In this document: one piece after another, positions 1 to 7,836 of the stretch | Layout of the letters: every line of letters starts with the position of its first letter | Numbering within the stretch: the stretch's first letter is position 1 | Assembly (NCBI GenBank): GCA_023145955.1 | Contig: JAGLDA010000088.1 | Coordinates: 1 to 21,437 of the forward strand | DNA length: 21,437 bases | From: Bacteroidales bacterium | GTDB lineage: Bacteria; Bacteroidota; Bacteroidia; Bacteroidales; UBA1556 | Direction of reading: 5' to 3' | Program-made: the position numbers and the translations under genes | Notes under the pieces: model-generated | What the model saw: the letters and a program-made list of their open reading frames with translations, nothing else | What the model was told of the DNA's origin: nothing | Databases searched by the model: none

Positions 1-50
1 GTCTTCAGTCTTCAGTCTTCAGTAGTTTGAGGACTGAAGGCTGAGAATAG
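1..50. repeat. Tandem TCTTCAG heptamers plus an inverted copy
   Basis: The window opens with about three copies of a 7-base unit (TCTTCAG) at 2-23. An inverted match, ACTGAAG at 33-39, follows and can pair with 17-23 across a 9-base loop. There is no T-run after the stem on either strand, so a terminator is not shown. The feature is cut by the window edge and its full length is unknown. Confidence 0.55.
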
Positions 51-85
51 ATTGCTGCTATATTTTAAAATAATTATATATAATA

Positions 86-1969
86 ATGAATTTACTCCAA
101 GTAAACAACCTATCAAAAGCTTACGGTGAGAAGCAACTATTTCATAATGTGAACTTTGGCATAAATCAGGGTCAGAAAGTTGCGTTTATAGCTCAAAATG
201 GTATGGGTAAAACTAGTTTGCTTAACATTATTATGGGTATAGATATTCAGGATGAAGGGGATGTGGTGATTCGTAAGGATATAAAGATATCATATTTGGC
301 TCAGAACCCTGTCTTTAATAATGATCAAACTATTTTTGAAGCGGTATTGGATAGTGAAAATGAACTGTTCTCTATAATAAAATCATACGAAGATGCTCTA
401 GAGCAGTTGTCGGTAGATGATAGTGATGCAGCTCAGGATGCTTTGCAGATAGCTATGGCGGCCATGGATATAAAGAGTGCTTGGGATTATGAGAATAAGA
501 TTAAAGAGGTGCTTTTTAAGCTGAAAATAAGTAACTTAAATCAAAAGGTAAAGTCCCTTTCTGGAGGTCAAAGACGTAAGTTGGCTTTGGCCAAAAGTCT
601 TATTGAGGATGTGGACTTACTTTTGCTTGATGAGCCTACTAATCACCTTGATATAGATATGATTGAGTGGCTAGAAAAGTTTCTGAAAGGGCAAAAGTTA
701 AGCCTATTGGTTGTAACTCATGATAGATACTTTTTGGATAGTGTATGCGATGAGATATATGAATTAGAGTATGATGGCATTTATCGTTATAGAGGAAACT
801 ATAATTATTATGTCGAAAAAAAAGCTGAGCGAATTGCAATAGAAATTTCTGAACAAGAAAAAGCTCAGAACCTAATGAGGAAAGAGCAGGAGTGGATGCG
901 AAGAATGCCAAAAGCTCGAACTACTAAATCTAAAGCTAGAATTGATTCATTTTACGACCTAGAGAAAAAAGCTAAAAAGGTAAAGCGTGAAGAGGTAAAA
1001 GACTTTAAAGTAAAGGTTTCAAGGATAGGTAATAAGATATTGGAGGTCAATCATATAAATAAATCATTTGATGAGAATCTAATCATAAAAAACTTCTCTC
1101 ATACCTTTACAAAAGGTGAGAGAATCGGAGTTGTGGGACCTAATGGTGCAGGAAAATCTACTTTCTTTAATTTGGTAATGGGTAACATAAAACCTGATAA
1201 AGGGAGTATAGTAAAAGGTCAAACTATGGTGTTTGGATACTTTACTCAAACAGGATTAAACATAAAAGAAGATAAGCGACTAATAGATATAGTTAAAGAT
1301 GTAGCTGATGAAATTCCTTTTGGTACTAGTTCTACTTTATCTGCTGCGCAGTTTCTGCATTATTTTAATTTTGATTATAGCACTCAGCATAATTATTATA
1401 GAAATTTGAGTGGAGGTGAAAAACGACGATTACAGCTGATGCTGGTATTTATAAATAATCCCAATTTCTTAATTCTTGATGAGCCCACTAACGATTTGGA
1501 TATTGATACATTAAATGTATTGGAAGAATTTCTAATAAATTATCCAGGTTGCTTAATGGTAACAACGCACGATAGGGCCTTTTTAGACTCCGTTGTGGAT
1601 CATCTCTTTGTTTTTGAAGGTAATGGGGTAGTCAAAGACTATCATTCTAATTATAGCGAATACAGAGCTTTAAAGCGTAAGAAAGAGCGTGAAATAAAGA
1701 AAATAGAACGTAGTGATAAAAATGATTCTTATAAAAAGCCTAAAGAAACAAAGAAGAAGGCAAGCTTTAAGGAAAAGCAAGAGTTTGAACAGTTAAATGG
1801 AATTATTGAAACTCTAACTGAGCGCAAAGAAGAGCTTACAGAATTATTGAATGGTGGTAATGGCACTCCTGACGATTTTACGCAGTGGAGCATCCAATTC
1901 AATGATACTAGCGACAAGCTTGATGAAAACGAATTGCGATGGCTAGAATTAAGTGAGATTATTGAATAA
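86..1969 (+). CDS. uup: ABC-F family ATPase, Uup-like
   Basis: Soluble twin-ATPase protein of the ABC-F family, whose members act on ribosomes rather than as transporters. The first ABC domain has a Walker A-like AQNGMGKT (36-43), signature LSGGQ (158-162) and Walker B LLLLDEPTNHLD (178-189). The second has GPNGAGKS (351-358), LSGGEKRR and LILDEPTNDLD. The linker between them (about 240-315) is basic and carries EWMRRMPKARTTKSKARI, the region that in this family reaches toward the P-site tRNA. No membrane segments are visible. The C-terminal ~80 residues are charged and probably coiled coil, starting with KKASFKEKQEFEQL, which resembles the Uup C-terminal DNA-binding domain; this favours Uup over EttA. 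The length (627 aa) is normal. The ATG follows an AT-rich leader with no recognisable ribosome-binding site. The gene converges on the next gene with only 45 bases between stops. Confidence 0.9.
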   Translation: MNLLQVNNLSKAYGEKQLFHNVNFGINQGQKVAFIAQNGMGKTSLLNIIMGIDIQDEGDVVIRKDIKISYLAQNPVFNNDQTIFEAVLDSENELFSIIKSYEDALEQLSVDDSDAAQDALQIAMAAMDIKSAWDYENKIKEVLFKLKISNLNQKVKSLSGGQRRKLALAKSLIEDVDLLLLDEPTNHLDIDMIEWLEKFLKGQKLSLLVVTHDRYFLDSVCDEIYELEYDGIYRYRGNYNYYVEKKAERIAIEISEQEKAQNLMRKEQEWMRRMPKARTTKSKARIDSFYDLEKKAKKVKREEVKDFKVKVSRIGNKILEVNHINKSFDENLIIKNFSHTFTKGERIGVVGPNGAGKSTFFNLVMGNIKPDKGSIVKGQTMVFGYFTQTGLNIKEDKRLIDIVKDVADEIPFGTSSTLSAAQFLHYFNFDYSTQHNYYRNLSGGEKRRLQLMLVFINNPNFLILDEPTNDLDIDTLNVLEEFLINYPGCLMVTTHDRAFLDSVVDHLFVFEGNGVVKDYHSNYSEYRALKRKKEREIKKIERSDKNDSYKKPKETKKKASFKEKQEFEQLNGIIETLTERKEELTELLNGGNGTPDDFTQWSIQFNDTSDKLDENELRWLELSEIIE

Positions 1970-1970
1970 A

Positions 1971-2014
1971 TCCTTTATCCTCTTTTACTCTCTTTTTTAT
2001 CCTCTATCCTTCAG
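1971..2014. repeat. Pyrimidine-rich spacer between convergent genes
   Basis: The 44 bases between the two convergent stop codons are almost all C and T on the plus strand, with ATCCT recurring three times. There is no hairpin, so neither flanking gene has a visible intrinsic terminator here. It may be simple-sequence decay; a function is not shown. Confidence 0.4.
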
Positions 2015-4507
2015 TTAAATATCTCCGCCGTCACTTCCTCCTTTGTCGTCCAAAGTAGGTTTAGATTTTTTCTTATAATTATTTATTTTATATGTAGCAG
2101 TTAGGCTAAATGTAGGCCCTATAGATCGAAAAACATTCTCGGTAGCAAAATCAGTAGTGCTTGTTGTAAATGCATGCTGCATTGAGTTTGTAATATTATT
2201 CACCTTGAAAGTAACGGCTAACTTACGCTTGAAAAAATCGTAACGTAGAGCTGAGTTAAACATATAAAAAGAAGAAAACTCTCCTTGTGCTGTTACCGAA
2301 GGTCCTCTATAGAATGTTGTAAGTTGTAATCTCATTAGTGGTGTAATCATAAAGTTTACATTACCTCTGATATCGTAATTCCAGCTTTCTGTATCAACTG
2401 AGCCACTAGAAATATTACCTAGTAGTTTGTAGTAATAGTAGTTTCCACTTACATTAAGTCTTACCCATTTTGCCAATTGTAGATTAGCCATAGCTTCCAT
2501 TCCTGCAGAGTGATCTCTATCAAGGTTGGCAAAAGTCATGGTAGTAATATATGTATTGGGATCCATTTCTTGGATTCTAGAAATTTTATTTTTTGTAGTT
2601 CTGTAATATCCTTCAAGAGAAACGAATGACTTAGAAAAAGTTGTTTGATAGCTAATTTCATAACTGTCAGTATATTCTGGTTCAAGTTCAGGGTTACCTA
2701 CTCTTATGAATGTACTTGAAATAAACATTGGATTTGGGCCTAATTCCCATCCTCCGGGTCTATCTATTCTACGGCTATAGCTTGCCATAACAGAGTTTTT
2801 ATCATTAATTTTTTGCGATAAATGTATTGTTGGAAAAATATCGAATCTATTAATCTTAGAGCCCGAATTCCCCTCAGAGCTTTCAATAAACCTATTAGTA
2901 TATTCTCCTCTTAGCCCCAATTGATAGCCAAAATTATTGATACTACCACCATAAGTAGAGTAAATCGAGAATATATCTCTATTGAATACAAGTGTATTGC
3001 CATTTTGAGGAATTATTTCCCAATCATTATTTAGTGTATCAAAGTTGTTATAAACAAAAGTAGAATTCTCTCTATAATTTCTAGATTGAATACCTGCTTC
3101 AAATTTTCTGTTATTCTTAAGAATCTTTGTATAATCAGCTTTAAGTCTAAAATCTATATTATCGTTATTGTCATTGGTGTTTATCCACTTTTTAATTGCA
3201 ATATCTGGATTCCAGTCAATGTCAGAATATTCCTCTTTTTGATATTCATTTTTAAAATAATCACCCTTATTAATAAATGCTAATACATCAAGCTTGTCGC
3301 CTTTAGTTTTAAATTTATGTTGCCAACTAAGGTTTACTTTCATAAAATGAGATTCTCTACCACCAGTATTATGACTAGTATTATATATGGTTGGTATAGT
3401 TGCTGGCTCATAATATTCGGTTATTTTACTGAAATAGTCTTTTCCTCTATTATTAATACCGTATGCGCCTTCAATACCAAAAGAGTTTCTTTTGTTAGCG
3501 AAATAATCAACGCCTGCTTTAAATGTATAGTTATTGCGGTTTCTGTGTCTGTCTAGTTCAGAATTGCGAAAGAAAAGGGTATCAGGATTTGAAAAGTTTG
3601 TCATTTCACTAATTCCATCTCCAGGTCTATTTCTAGTTCTTAAATCAACGCCACCATAATAATTCCATTTTTCTTTTCTATAATTCAGTGTAGTATTAAA
3701 GCCATAGCTATCGAACGATGCAGCACTTGCCTCTACTATTCCGTTGAGGCCTTGCTTTACATTGTCTTTAAGGATTACATTTATAATACCAGTCATGCCG
3801 TCAGGGTCATATTTTGCTGATGGATTGGTTATTATTTCAATATTCTTGATTGCAGAACTAGGAATTTGCTCTAATGCATCGCCACCAGAAAGGGGAGATG
3901 GTTTGCCATTAATTAATACTGTAAAATTACTACTTCCTCTTAATTGCACATCGCCTTCAATATCAACAGTTACAGAAGGAACATTCTGAAGCGCCTCTAC
4001 TGCCGATGCGCCTGTTGAAGCAAGGTCTCGACTTACATTTATAACTTTTCTGTCAATTTTATAGTCAACATACGATTGCTCACCAATAATTTCAACTCCT
4101 TTAAGGTCTGCTTGTGATTTGGATAGGGTGATTTTGCCAAGCTTTACAAATGATGTATTCTTATTAATGCTTATTTCTTTACGCACTTTATTATATCCCA
4201 TAAAATTTATATCAATATAATAACTGCCTTGCTTAGCCTTGATGAAAAATTTACCATTATCATCGGTTATTGTACCAGATACCAAGCTTGAATCTGATTG
4301 TTTGTATAATGCCACAGTTGTATATGGGATGCCACGCTTTGTATGCTTGTCGATAACCATGCCGCTAACACCATTTTTAGGGCCTGCAACGGCAGTAGGA
4401 GCACCACCTTTTTGTGCCCATAGATTTACTGTGCTAAGAAAGAAAATACTTATAAGTATTACTATTCTATTCTTATGATTTATGGAATTATTGATTATGA
4501 TATTCAT
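2015..4507 (-). CDS. TonB-receptor-like outer-membrane beta-barrel protein
   Basis: Predicted outer-membrane protein of 830 aa. An N-terminal hydrophobic segment (about 14-31, ending near LWAQ) is a signal peptide. Next is a carboxypeptidase-regulatory-like domain (about 46-120, from GVSGMVIDKHTKRGIPYTTV), typical of Bacteroidota receptors. A plug domain follows (about 150-250) with the characteristic VEALQNVPSVTVD, VLINGKPSPLSG and NPSAKYDPDGMTGIINV strings. The rest looks like the outer-membrane barrel domain of the OMP_b-brl_3 type, rich in alternating aromatic strands. The chain ends in a hydrophilic Lys/Asp/Gly tail after a strand ending KINNY, not in the usual terminal aromatic residue. 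There is no SusD-like partner next door, so this is not a polysaccharide-utilisation pair. The ligand cannot be told from the sequence. It is transcribed alone, away from the ribonucleotide reductase gene. Confidence 0.9.
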   Translation of the reverse strand: MNIIINNSINHKNRIVILISIFFLSTVNLWAQKGGAPTAVAGPKNGVSGMVIDKHTKRGIPYTTVALYKQSDSSLVSGTITDDNGKFFIKAKQGSYYIDINFMGYNKVRKEISINKNTSFVKLGKITLSKSQADLKGVEIIGEQSYVDYKIDRKVINVSRDLASTGASAVEALQNVPSVTVDIEGDVQLRGSSNFTVLINGKPSPLSGGDALEQIPSSAIKNIEIITNPSAKYDPDGMTGIINVILKDNVKQGLNGIVEASAASFDSYGFNTTLNYRKEKWNYYGGVDLRTRNRPGDGISEMTNFSNPDTLFFRNSELDRHRNRNNYTFKAGVDYFANKRNSFGIEGAYGINNRGKDYFSKITEYYEPATIPTIYNTSHNTGGRESHFMKVNLSWQHKFKTKGDKLDVLAFINKGDYFKNEYQKEEYSDIDWNPDIAIKKWINTNDNNDNIDFRLKADYTKILKNNRKFEAGIQSRNYRENSTFVYNNFDTLNNDWEIIPQNGNTLVFNRDIFSIYSTYGGSINNFGYQLGLRGEYTNRFIESSEGNSGSKINRFDIFPTIHLSQKINDKNSVMASYSRRIDRPGGWELGPNPMFISSTFIRVGNPELEPEYTDSYEISYQTTFSKSFVSLEGYYRTTKNKISRIQEMDPNTYITTMTFANLDRDHSAGMEAMANLQLAKWVRLNVSGNYYYYKLLGNISSGSVDTESWNYDIRGNVNFMITPLMRLQLTTFYRGPSVTAQGEFSSFYMFNSALRYDFFKRKLAVTFKVNNITNSMQHAFTTSTTDFATENVFRSIGPTFSLTATYKINNYKKKSKPTLDDKGGSDGGDI

Positions 4508-4671
4508 TTTTATATAAAGTGTATTTATTTTTTGTCTTATTTATTAGTACTAAGATGCGCGTTAGTAATAAAACTTGCGCAAATAAAAATATTTTTTATT
4601 TAAACAATAAAATATTGGTTTTATTGTGTATTACTATACAATTCTTTGAGCTATTTTGATAGCTTAAAATG

Positions 4672-4687
4672 ACACTATAAAATGTCT
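4672..4687. promoter_or_regulatory. Possible NrdR box
   Basis: ACACTATAAAATGTCT matches the NrdR consensus ACACWATATATWGTGT at 13 of 16 positions by eye. NrdR represses ribonucleotide reductase genes, and such a gene lies downstream. Against it: the site is about 285 bases from the start codon, the DNA is very AT-rich, and NrdR sites normally occur as a pair. The nearest partial second site (4710-4725) matches in its right half only and at an unusual spacing. Confidence 0.3.
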
Positions 4688-4843
4688 GAATATCCTATAT
4701 AATATGACGTTTTATAAAATAGTGTGTTTGGAGCGAAATTGTTTTATGCTCTTGTAAATAATTGAGAATCAATATTATAAAAAATCTTGTTTTAGGCAAA
4801 GTTACTTTGTGTATTCAGTGAATAATGTTCAAAACTTAGTTGA

Positions 4844-4858
4844 TTTGTTAATAACAAA
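4844..4858. promoter_or_regulatory. Inverted repeat, possible operator
   Basis: TTTGTTA and TAACAAA form a perfect 7-bp inverted repeat around a single A. It lies just upstream of the putative -7 element at 4885-4892. The size and symmetry suit a dimeric repressor or activator site. No known regulator is recognised. Confidence 0.35.
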
Positions 4859-4884
4859 GTTCTGTAATTAGCAAATTCTTATGC

Positions 4885-4892
4885 TATCTTCG
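4885..4892 (+). promoter_or_regulatory. Weak Bacteroidota -7 element before the reductase gene
   Basis: TATCTTCG differs from TAnnTTTG at one conserved position. No clear TTG is seen at the expected -33 distance (TTCTG ends at 4864). If used, it gives a leader of roughly 70 bases containing the palindrome at 4905-4918. Confidence 0.3.
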
Positions 4893-4904
4893 TATCTTGT
4901 AATG

Positions 4905-4918
4905 ACAAAATATTTTGT
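4905..4918. promoter_or_regulatory. Perfect 14-base palindrome, possible operator
   Basis: ACAAAATATTTTGT is fully self-complementary and sits between the putative promoter and the start codon of the ribonucleotide reductase. Its ACAAA/TTTGT half-sites resemble those of the inverted repeat at 4844-4858, about 60 bases upstream. Confidence 0.35.
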
Positions 4919-4972
4919 TGTTAAAAAAGCACTATTGTTCAGTTGATTAGTTAAGATTAAGAATATACATTT

Positions 4973-7696
4973 ATGAAAAATTTAGACCTTTTTGGGAATT
5001 TAGAGAAAGATGCGCTTGACAATAAAGTAAGTAATAAAAAAAACGATAATCAAAAAGGTGAACAAGATATATATTATAAAGGAATTTTAAAAAAGAGAGA
5101 AGAAATGCAGATTAATTTTGACGAAGTTGTAGAAGTAAAAAAAGAGGAAAAAGTAACTTCTAATGCTAAAACTTATACTTACGAGGAAGCTCTAAAATCA
5201 AGTACTGAATATTTTAAGGGCGATGAAATGGCTGCTAGTGTTTGGATTAATAAATATTCATTAAAAGACAGTGACGGGAATTTGTATGAGCAAAATCCTA
5301 ACGATATGCACCGTCGTTTAGCTAAAGAGCTTGCTCGTGTTGAGAAAAAATATGTTAACCCAATGTCTGAAGACGAATTGTTTGAAGTTATAGAGGGTTT
5401 TAAGCATATTATCCCTCAGGGTAGCCCAATGGCTGGTATAGGCAATAAACTTCAGGTGGGAAGCTTATCTAATTGCTTTGTGATTGGTAATGATGGAGTT
5501 TCTGATTCCTATGGAGGAATTATGAAAACTGACCAAGAGCAGGTTCAACTTATGAAGCGTAGAGGTGGAGTAGGTCACGATTTAAGTGGAATACGTCCTA
5601 AAGGTAGCCCCGTTAAGAATAGTGCTTTAACTTCTACAGGTATTGTTCCTTTCATGGAGCGATATTCTAATTCAACTAGAGAAGTTGCTCAAGATGGTCG
5701 TCGTGGTGCGTTAATGTTAAGTATTTCTGTAGAACATCCAGATTCAGAGGAGTTTATTGATGCTAAAATGGATAGTACAAAGGTTACTGGTGCAAATGTA
5801 TCGGTAAAAATTACTGATGATTTTATGAAATCAGTAATAAATGGTACTTCATTTAAGCAGCAATATCCTGTGGGTTCTGATAATCCTAAATATAGTAAGG
5901 ATATTGATGCTCGTAAAATTTGGGGTAAAATTGTGCATAATGCTTGGAAATCTGCTGAGCCAGGTATTCTTTTTTGGGATACAGTTATTAAGGAATCAGT
6001 GCCAGATTCATATGCCGATTTAGGATTCAAAACAGTATCAACAAATCCTTGTGGTGAAATTCCTTTATGTGCATATGATAGCTGCCGATTATTGGCAATA
6101 AATCTTTATGGTTATGTAGAGAATCCTTTTACTGATAAAGCAAAATTTAATGCTAAACTATTCTCAAAGCATGTACATATTGCTCAGAGAATAATGGATG
6201 ATATAATTGACCTAGAGCAAGAAAAAATTGATGGAATTCTTTCCAAAATAGCAAATGACCCAGAGAGTGAAGCTATTAAGAGAGTAGAGAGTGAGCTTTG
6301 GCAAAATATAAAGAGTAAAACAGAGCAGGGTCGTCGTACTGGAATAGGTATAACTGCAGAAGGTGATATGCTTGCGGCTTTAGGTTTTAAATATGGAACT
6401 GAAGAGGCTACTAACTTCTCTGTTGATGTTCATAAATTATTAGCCATTGAAGCATATAAGTCATCAGTAGATCTAGCAAAAGACAGAGGTTCTTTCCCTA
6501 TATATGATTATAAGCGTGAGGTGAATAATCCATTTATGCGTCGTATTTTTGATGCATCAGAGGGTTTGGAAGAAAAAATGAAGAAGTATGGTAGAAGAAA
6601 TATAGCATTACTTACTATTGCTCCCACAGGAACAACGAGCATGATGGCACAAACTTCTTCAGGAATAGAGCCAGTATTTATGGCTAGTTATAAACGTCGA
6701 CGTAAGGTGAATCCAAATGACTTATCTGCAAACGTTGTTTTTGTTGATGAAGTAGGAGATAGTTGGGAGGAGTTTTTGGTATTCCACCATAAATTTGAAA
6801 AATGGCTTACTGTTAATGGTTATGATATAAATGAGGTAAAACAATATAATCAAGAGGATCTTGACAAATTAATTGCTAAATCGCCTTATTATGGAGCTAT
6901 GGCTAATGATGTGGATTGGGTTCAGAAAGTTAGAATGCAAGGTGCTGTTCAGAAATGGGTAGACCACTCAATATCAGTAACGGTTAATGTGCCTAATGAT
7001 GCCAAAGAAGAGCTTATTGGTAAGATTTATGAAGAAGCGTGGAGATCTGGCTGCAAGGGTATGACTGTATATCGTGATGGATGTCGCTCGGGAGTACTTA
7101 TTAGCAATGATGAGAAAAAAGATGAGCCGGATGCTAGCGAATTTAAAGAAACATTAGCGCCATCTCGTCCTGATACTTTGGATGCAAATATTATTCGTTT
7201 TCAAAATAATAAAGAAAAATGGGTAGCTGTTGTTGGAATTCTTAAGGGCAGACCTTATGAGGTATTTAGTGGTAAAGCAGAGGATTTCTTTGTGGCAAAT
7301 TATGTGGAAGAAGCTTTTATAGTAAAGAGTAAAACAGAGAAAGGTAAAACTCGTTACGATTTGGAATATGAAGATAAAGATGGCTATATGCAAGTATATA
7401 GAGGTTTATCACGTACTTTTGATAAAGAATACTGGAATTATGCAAAATTAATTTCTGGAATACTTCGCCATGGTATGCCGCTACCATTTGTAGTAGATGT
7501 TGTAAGCTCATTAAGCTTTGAAACAGAAACTATTAATACATGGAAAACAGGAATAGTGAGAGCTCTTAAGAAATTTATTCCTGATGGTTCTAAAGCAGCA
7601 AAAGCACAAGTTTGTCCCGAATGTGGATCAGAAGGCCTTGTGTATAAAGAAGGTTGCCTTTGCTGTAATGACTGTGGTTACTCTAAATGTGGGTAA
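4973..7696 (+). CDS. nrdJ: Adenosylcobalamin-dependent (class II) ribonucleotide reductase
   Basis: Reduces ribonucleotides to deoxyribonucleotides using a radical generated from adenosylcobalamin, so it needs neither oxygen nor a separate radical subunit. The core shows GSLSNCFVIG (Cys168, a likely redox cysteine), NPCGEIPL (Asn358, Cys360, Glu362; the thiyl-radical loop), IAPTGTTSMMAQTSSGIEPVF and GCKGMTVYRDGCRSG, all typical of vitamin-B12-dependent reductases. The C-terminus (881-907) is a zinc-ribbon-like tail with seven cysteines, including the CPEC and CCNDC clusters; such tails shuttle electrons to the active site. Residues 1-65 form a charged, low-complexity extension outside the catalytic fold, beginning MKNLDLFGNL. 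No nrdB-like gene or nrdR is next to it. The gene stands alone, between a palindrome-rich leader and a strong terminator. The family assignment is firm; the regulation is inferred. Confidence 0.95.
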   Translation: MKNLDLFGNLEKDALDNKVSNKKNDNQKGEQDIYYKGILKKREEMQINFDEVVEVKKEEKVTSNAKTYTYEEALKSSTEYFKGDEMAASVWINKYSLKDSDGNLYEQNPNDMHRRLAKELARVEKKYVNPMSEDELFEVIEGFKHIIPQGSPMAGIGNKLQVGSLSNCFVIGNDGVSDSYGGIMKTDQEQVQLMKRRGGVGHDLSGIRPKGSPVKNSALTSTGIVPFMERYSNSTREVAQDGRRGALMLSISVEHPDSEEFIDAKMDSTKVTGANVSVKITDDFMKSVINGTSFKQQYPVGSDNPKYSKDIDARKIWGKIVHNAWKSAEPGILFWDTVIKESVPDSYADLGFKTVSTNPCGEIPLCAYDSCRLLAINLYGYVENPFTDKAKFNAKLFSKHVHIAQRIMDDIIDLEQEKIDGILSKIANDPESEAIKRVESELWQNIKSKTEQGRRTGIGITAEGDMLAALGFKYGTEEATNFSVDVHKLLAIEAYKSSVDLAKDRGSFPIYDYKREVNNPFMRRIFDASEGLEEKMKKYGRRNIALLTIAPTGTTSMMAQTSSGIEPVFMASYKRRRKVNPNDLSANVVFVDEVGDSWEEFLVFHHKFEKWLTVNGYDINEVKQYNQEDLDKLIAKSPYYGAMANDVDWVQKVRMQGAVQKWVDHSISVTVNVPNDAKEELIGKIYEEAWRSGCKGMTVYRDGCRSGVLISNDEKKDEPDASEFKETLAPSRPDTLDANIIRFQNNKEKWVAVVGILKGRPYEVFSGKAEDFFVANYVEEAFIVKSKTEKGKTRYDLEYEDKDGYMQVYRGLSRTFDKEYWNYAKLISGILRHGMPLPFVVDVVSSLSFETETINTWKTGIVRALKKFIPDGSKAAKAQVCPECGSEGLVYKEGCLCCNDCGYSKCG

Positions 7697-7736
7697 TTAA
7701 TTGTGAAAATAGATTGTTAATAATATAAATATATAC

Positions 7737-7766
7737 AAGGGTTTGCTTATTTAGTAAACCCTTTTT
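7737..7766 (+). terminator. Intrinsic terminator after nrdJ
   Basis: AAGGGTTT (7737-7744) pairs perfectly with AAACCCTT (7756-7763) across an 11-base loop, and the T-run continues to 7766. It lies 41 bases after the nrdJ stop codon. Confidence 0.85.
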
Positions 7767-7809
7767 ATATTCTTTATTTTATTTTTATAATTCCAATTGT
7801 TTATTTCTA

Positions 7810-7817
7810 TATTTTTG
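7810..7817 (+). promoter_or_regulatory. Bacteroidota -7 element before murL
   Basis: TATTTTTG fits TAnnTTTG exactly and lies 19 bases before the murL start codon, downstream of the nrdJ terminator. The tract is T-rich and no TTG is found at the -33 position, so chance is possible. Confidence 0.4.
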
Positions 7818-7836
7818 TTTATTAATAAAATATTAT

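Larger units (their letters stand above)
4508..4972. other. Divergent intergenic region with several palindromes
   Basis: These 465 bases hold no convincing gene on either strand. They contain a perfect 6-bp hairpin (AGCTAT/ATAGCT, 4649-4664), an NrdR-box-like site (4672-4687), a 7-bp inverted repeat around one base (4844-4858), a weak promoter -7 element (4885-4892) and a perfect 14-base palindrome (4905-4918). On the minus strand, TTTATTTG near 4588, preceded by TTG 17 bases upstream, is a weak promoter candidate for the outer-membrane protein gene. The cobalamin riboswitch box expected upstream of some B12-dependent genes is not visible. Confidence 0.6.

Noticed and set aside
639..911. Minus-strand reading frame inside the ABC-F gene
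   Set aside because: It lies wholly in a well-supported gene and its product has no recognisable features.
86..1969. Non-standard first Walker A (AQNGMGKT) as a sign of an inactive ATPase
   Set aside because: The catalytic lysine, threonine, signature and Walker B are all intact, and I believe the variation is common in Bacteroidota ABC-F proteins.
3086..3989. Plus-strand reading frames opposite the outer-membrane protein gene
   Set aside because: Short frames antisense to a clear coding sequence; the products look like translated barrel codons in reverse.
4508..4972. Cobalamin riboswitch upstream of the B12-dependent reductase
   Set aside because: No GCCACTG box or GC-rich helices of the class are visible in this AT-rich region.
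5689..6030. Minus-strand frame of 113 codons inside nrdJ
   Set aside because: Antisense to the conserved catalytic core of the reductase; no support of its own.
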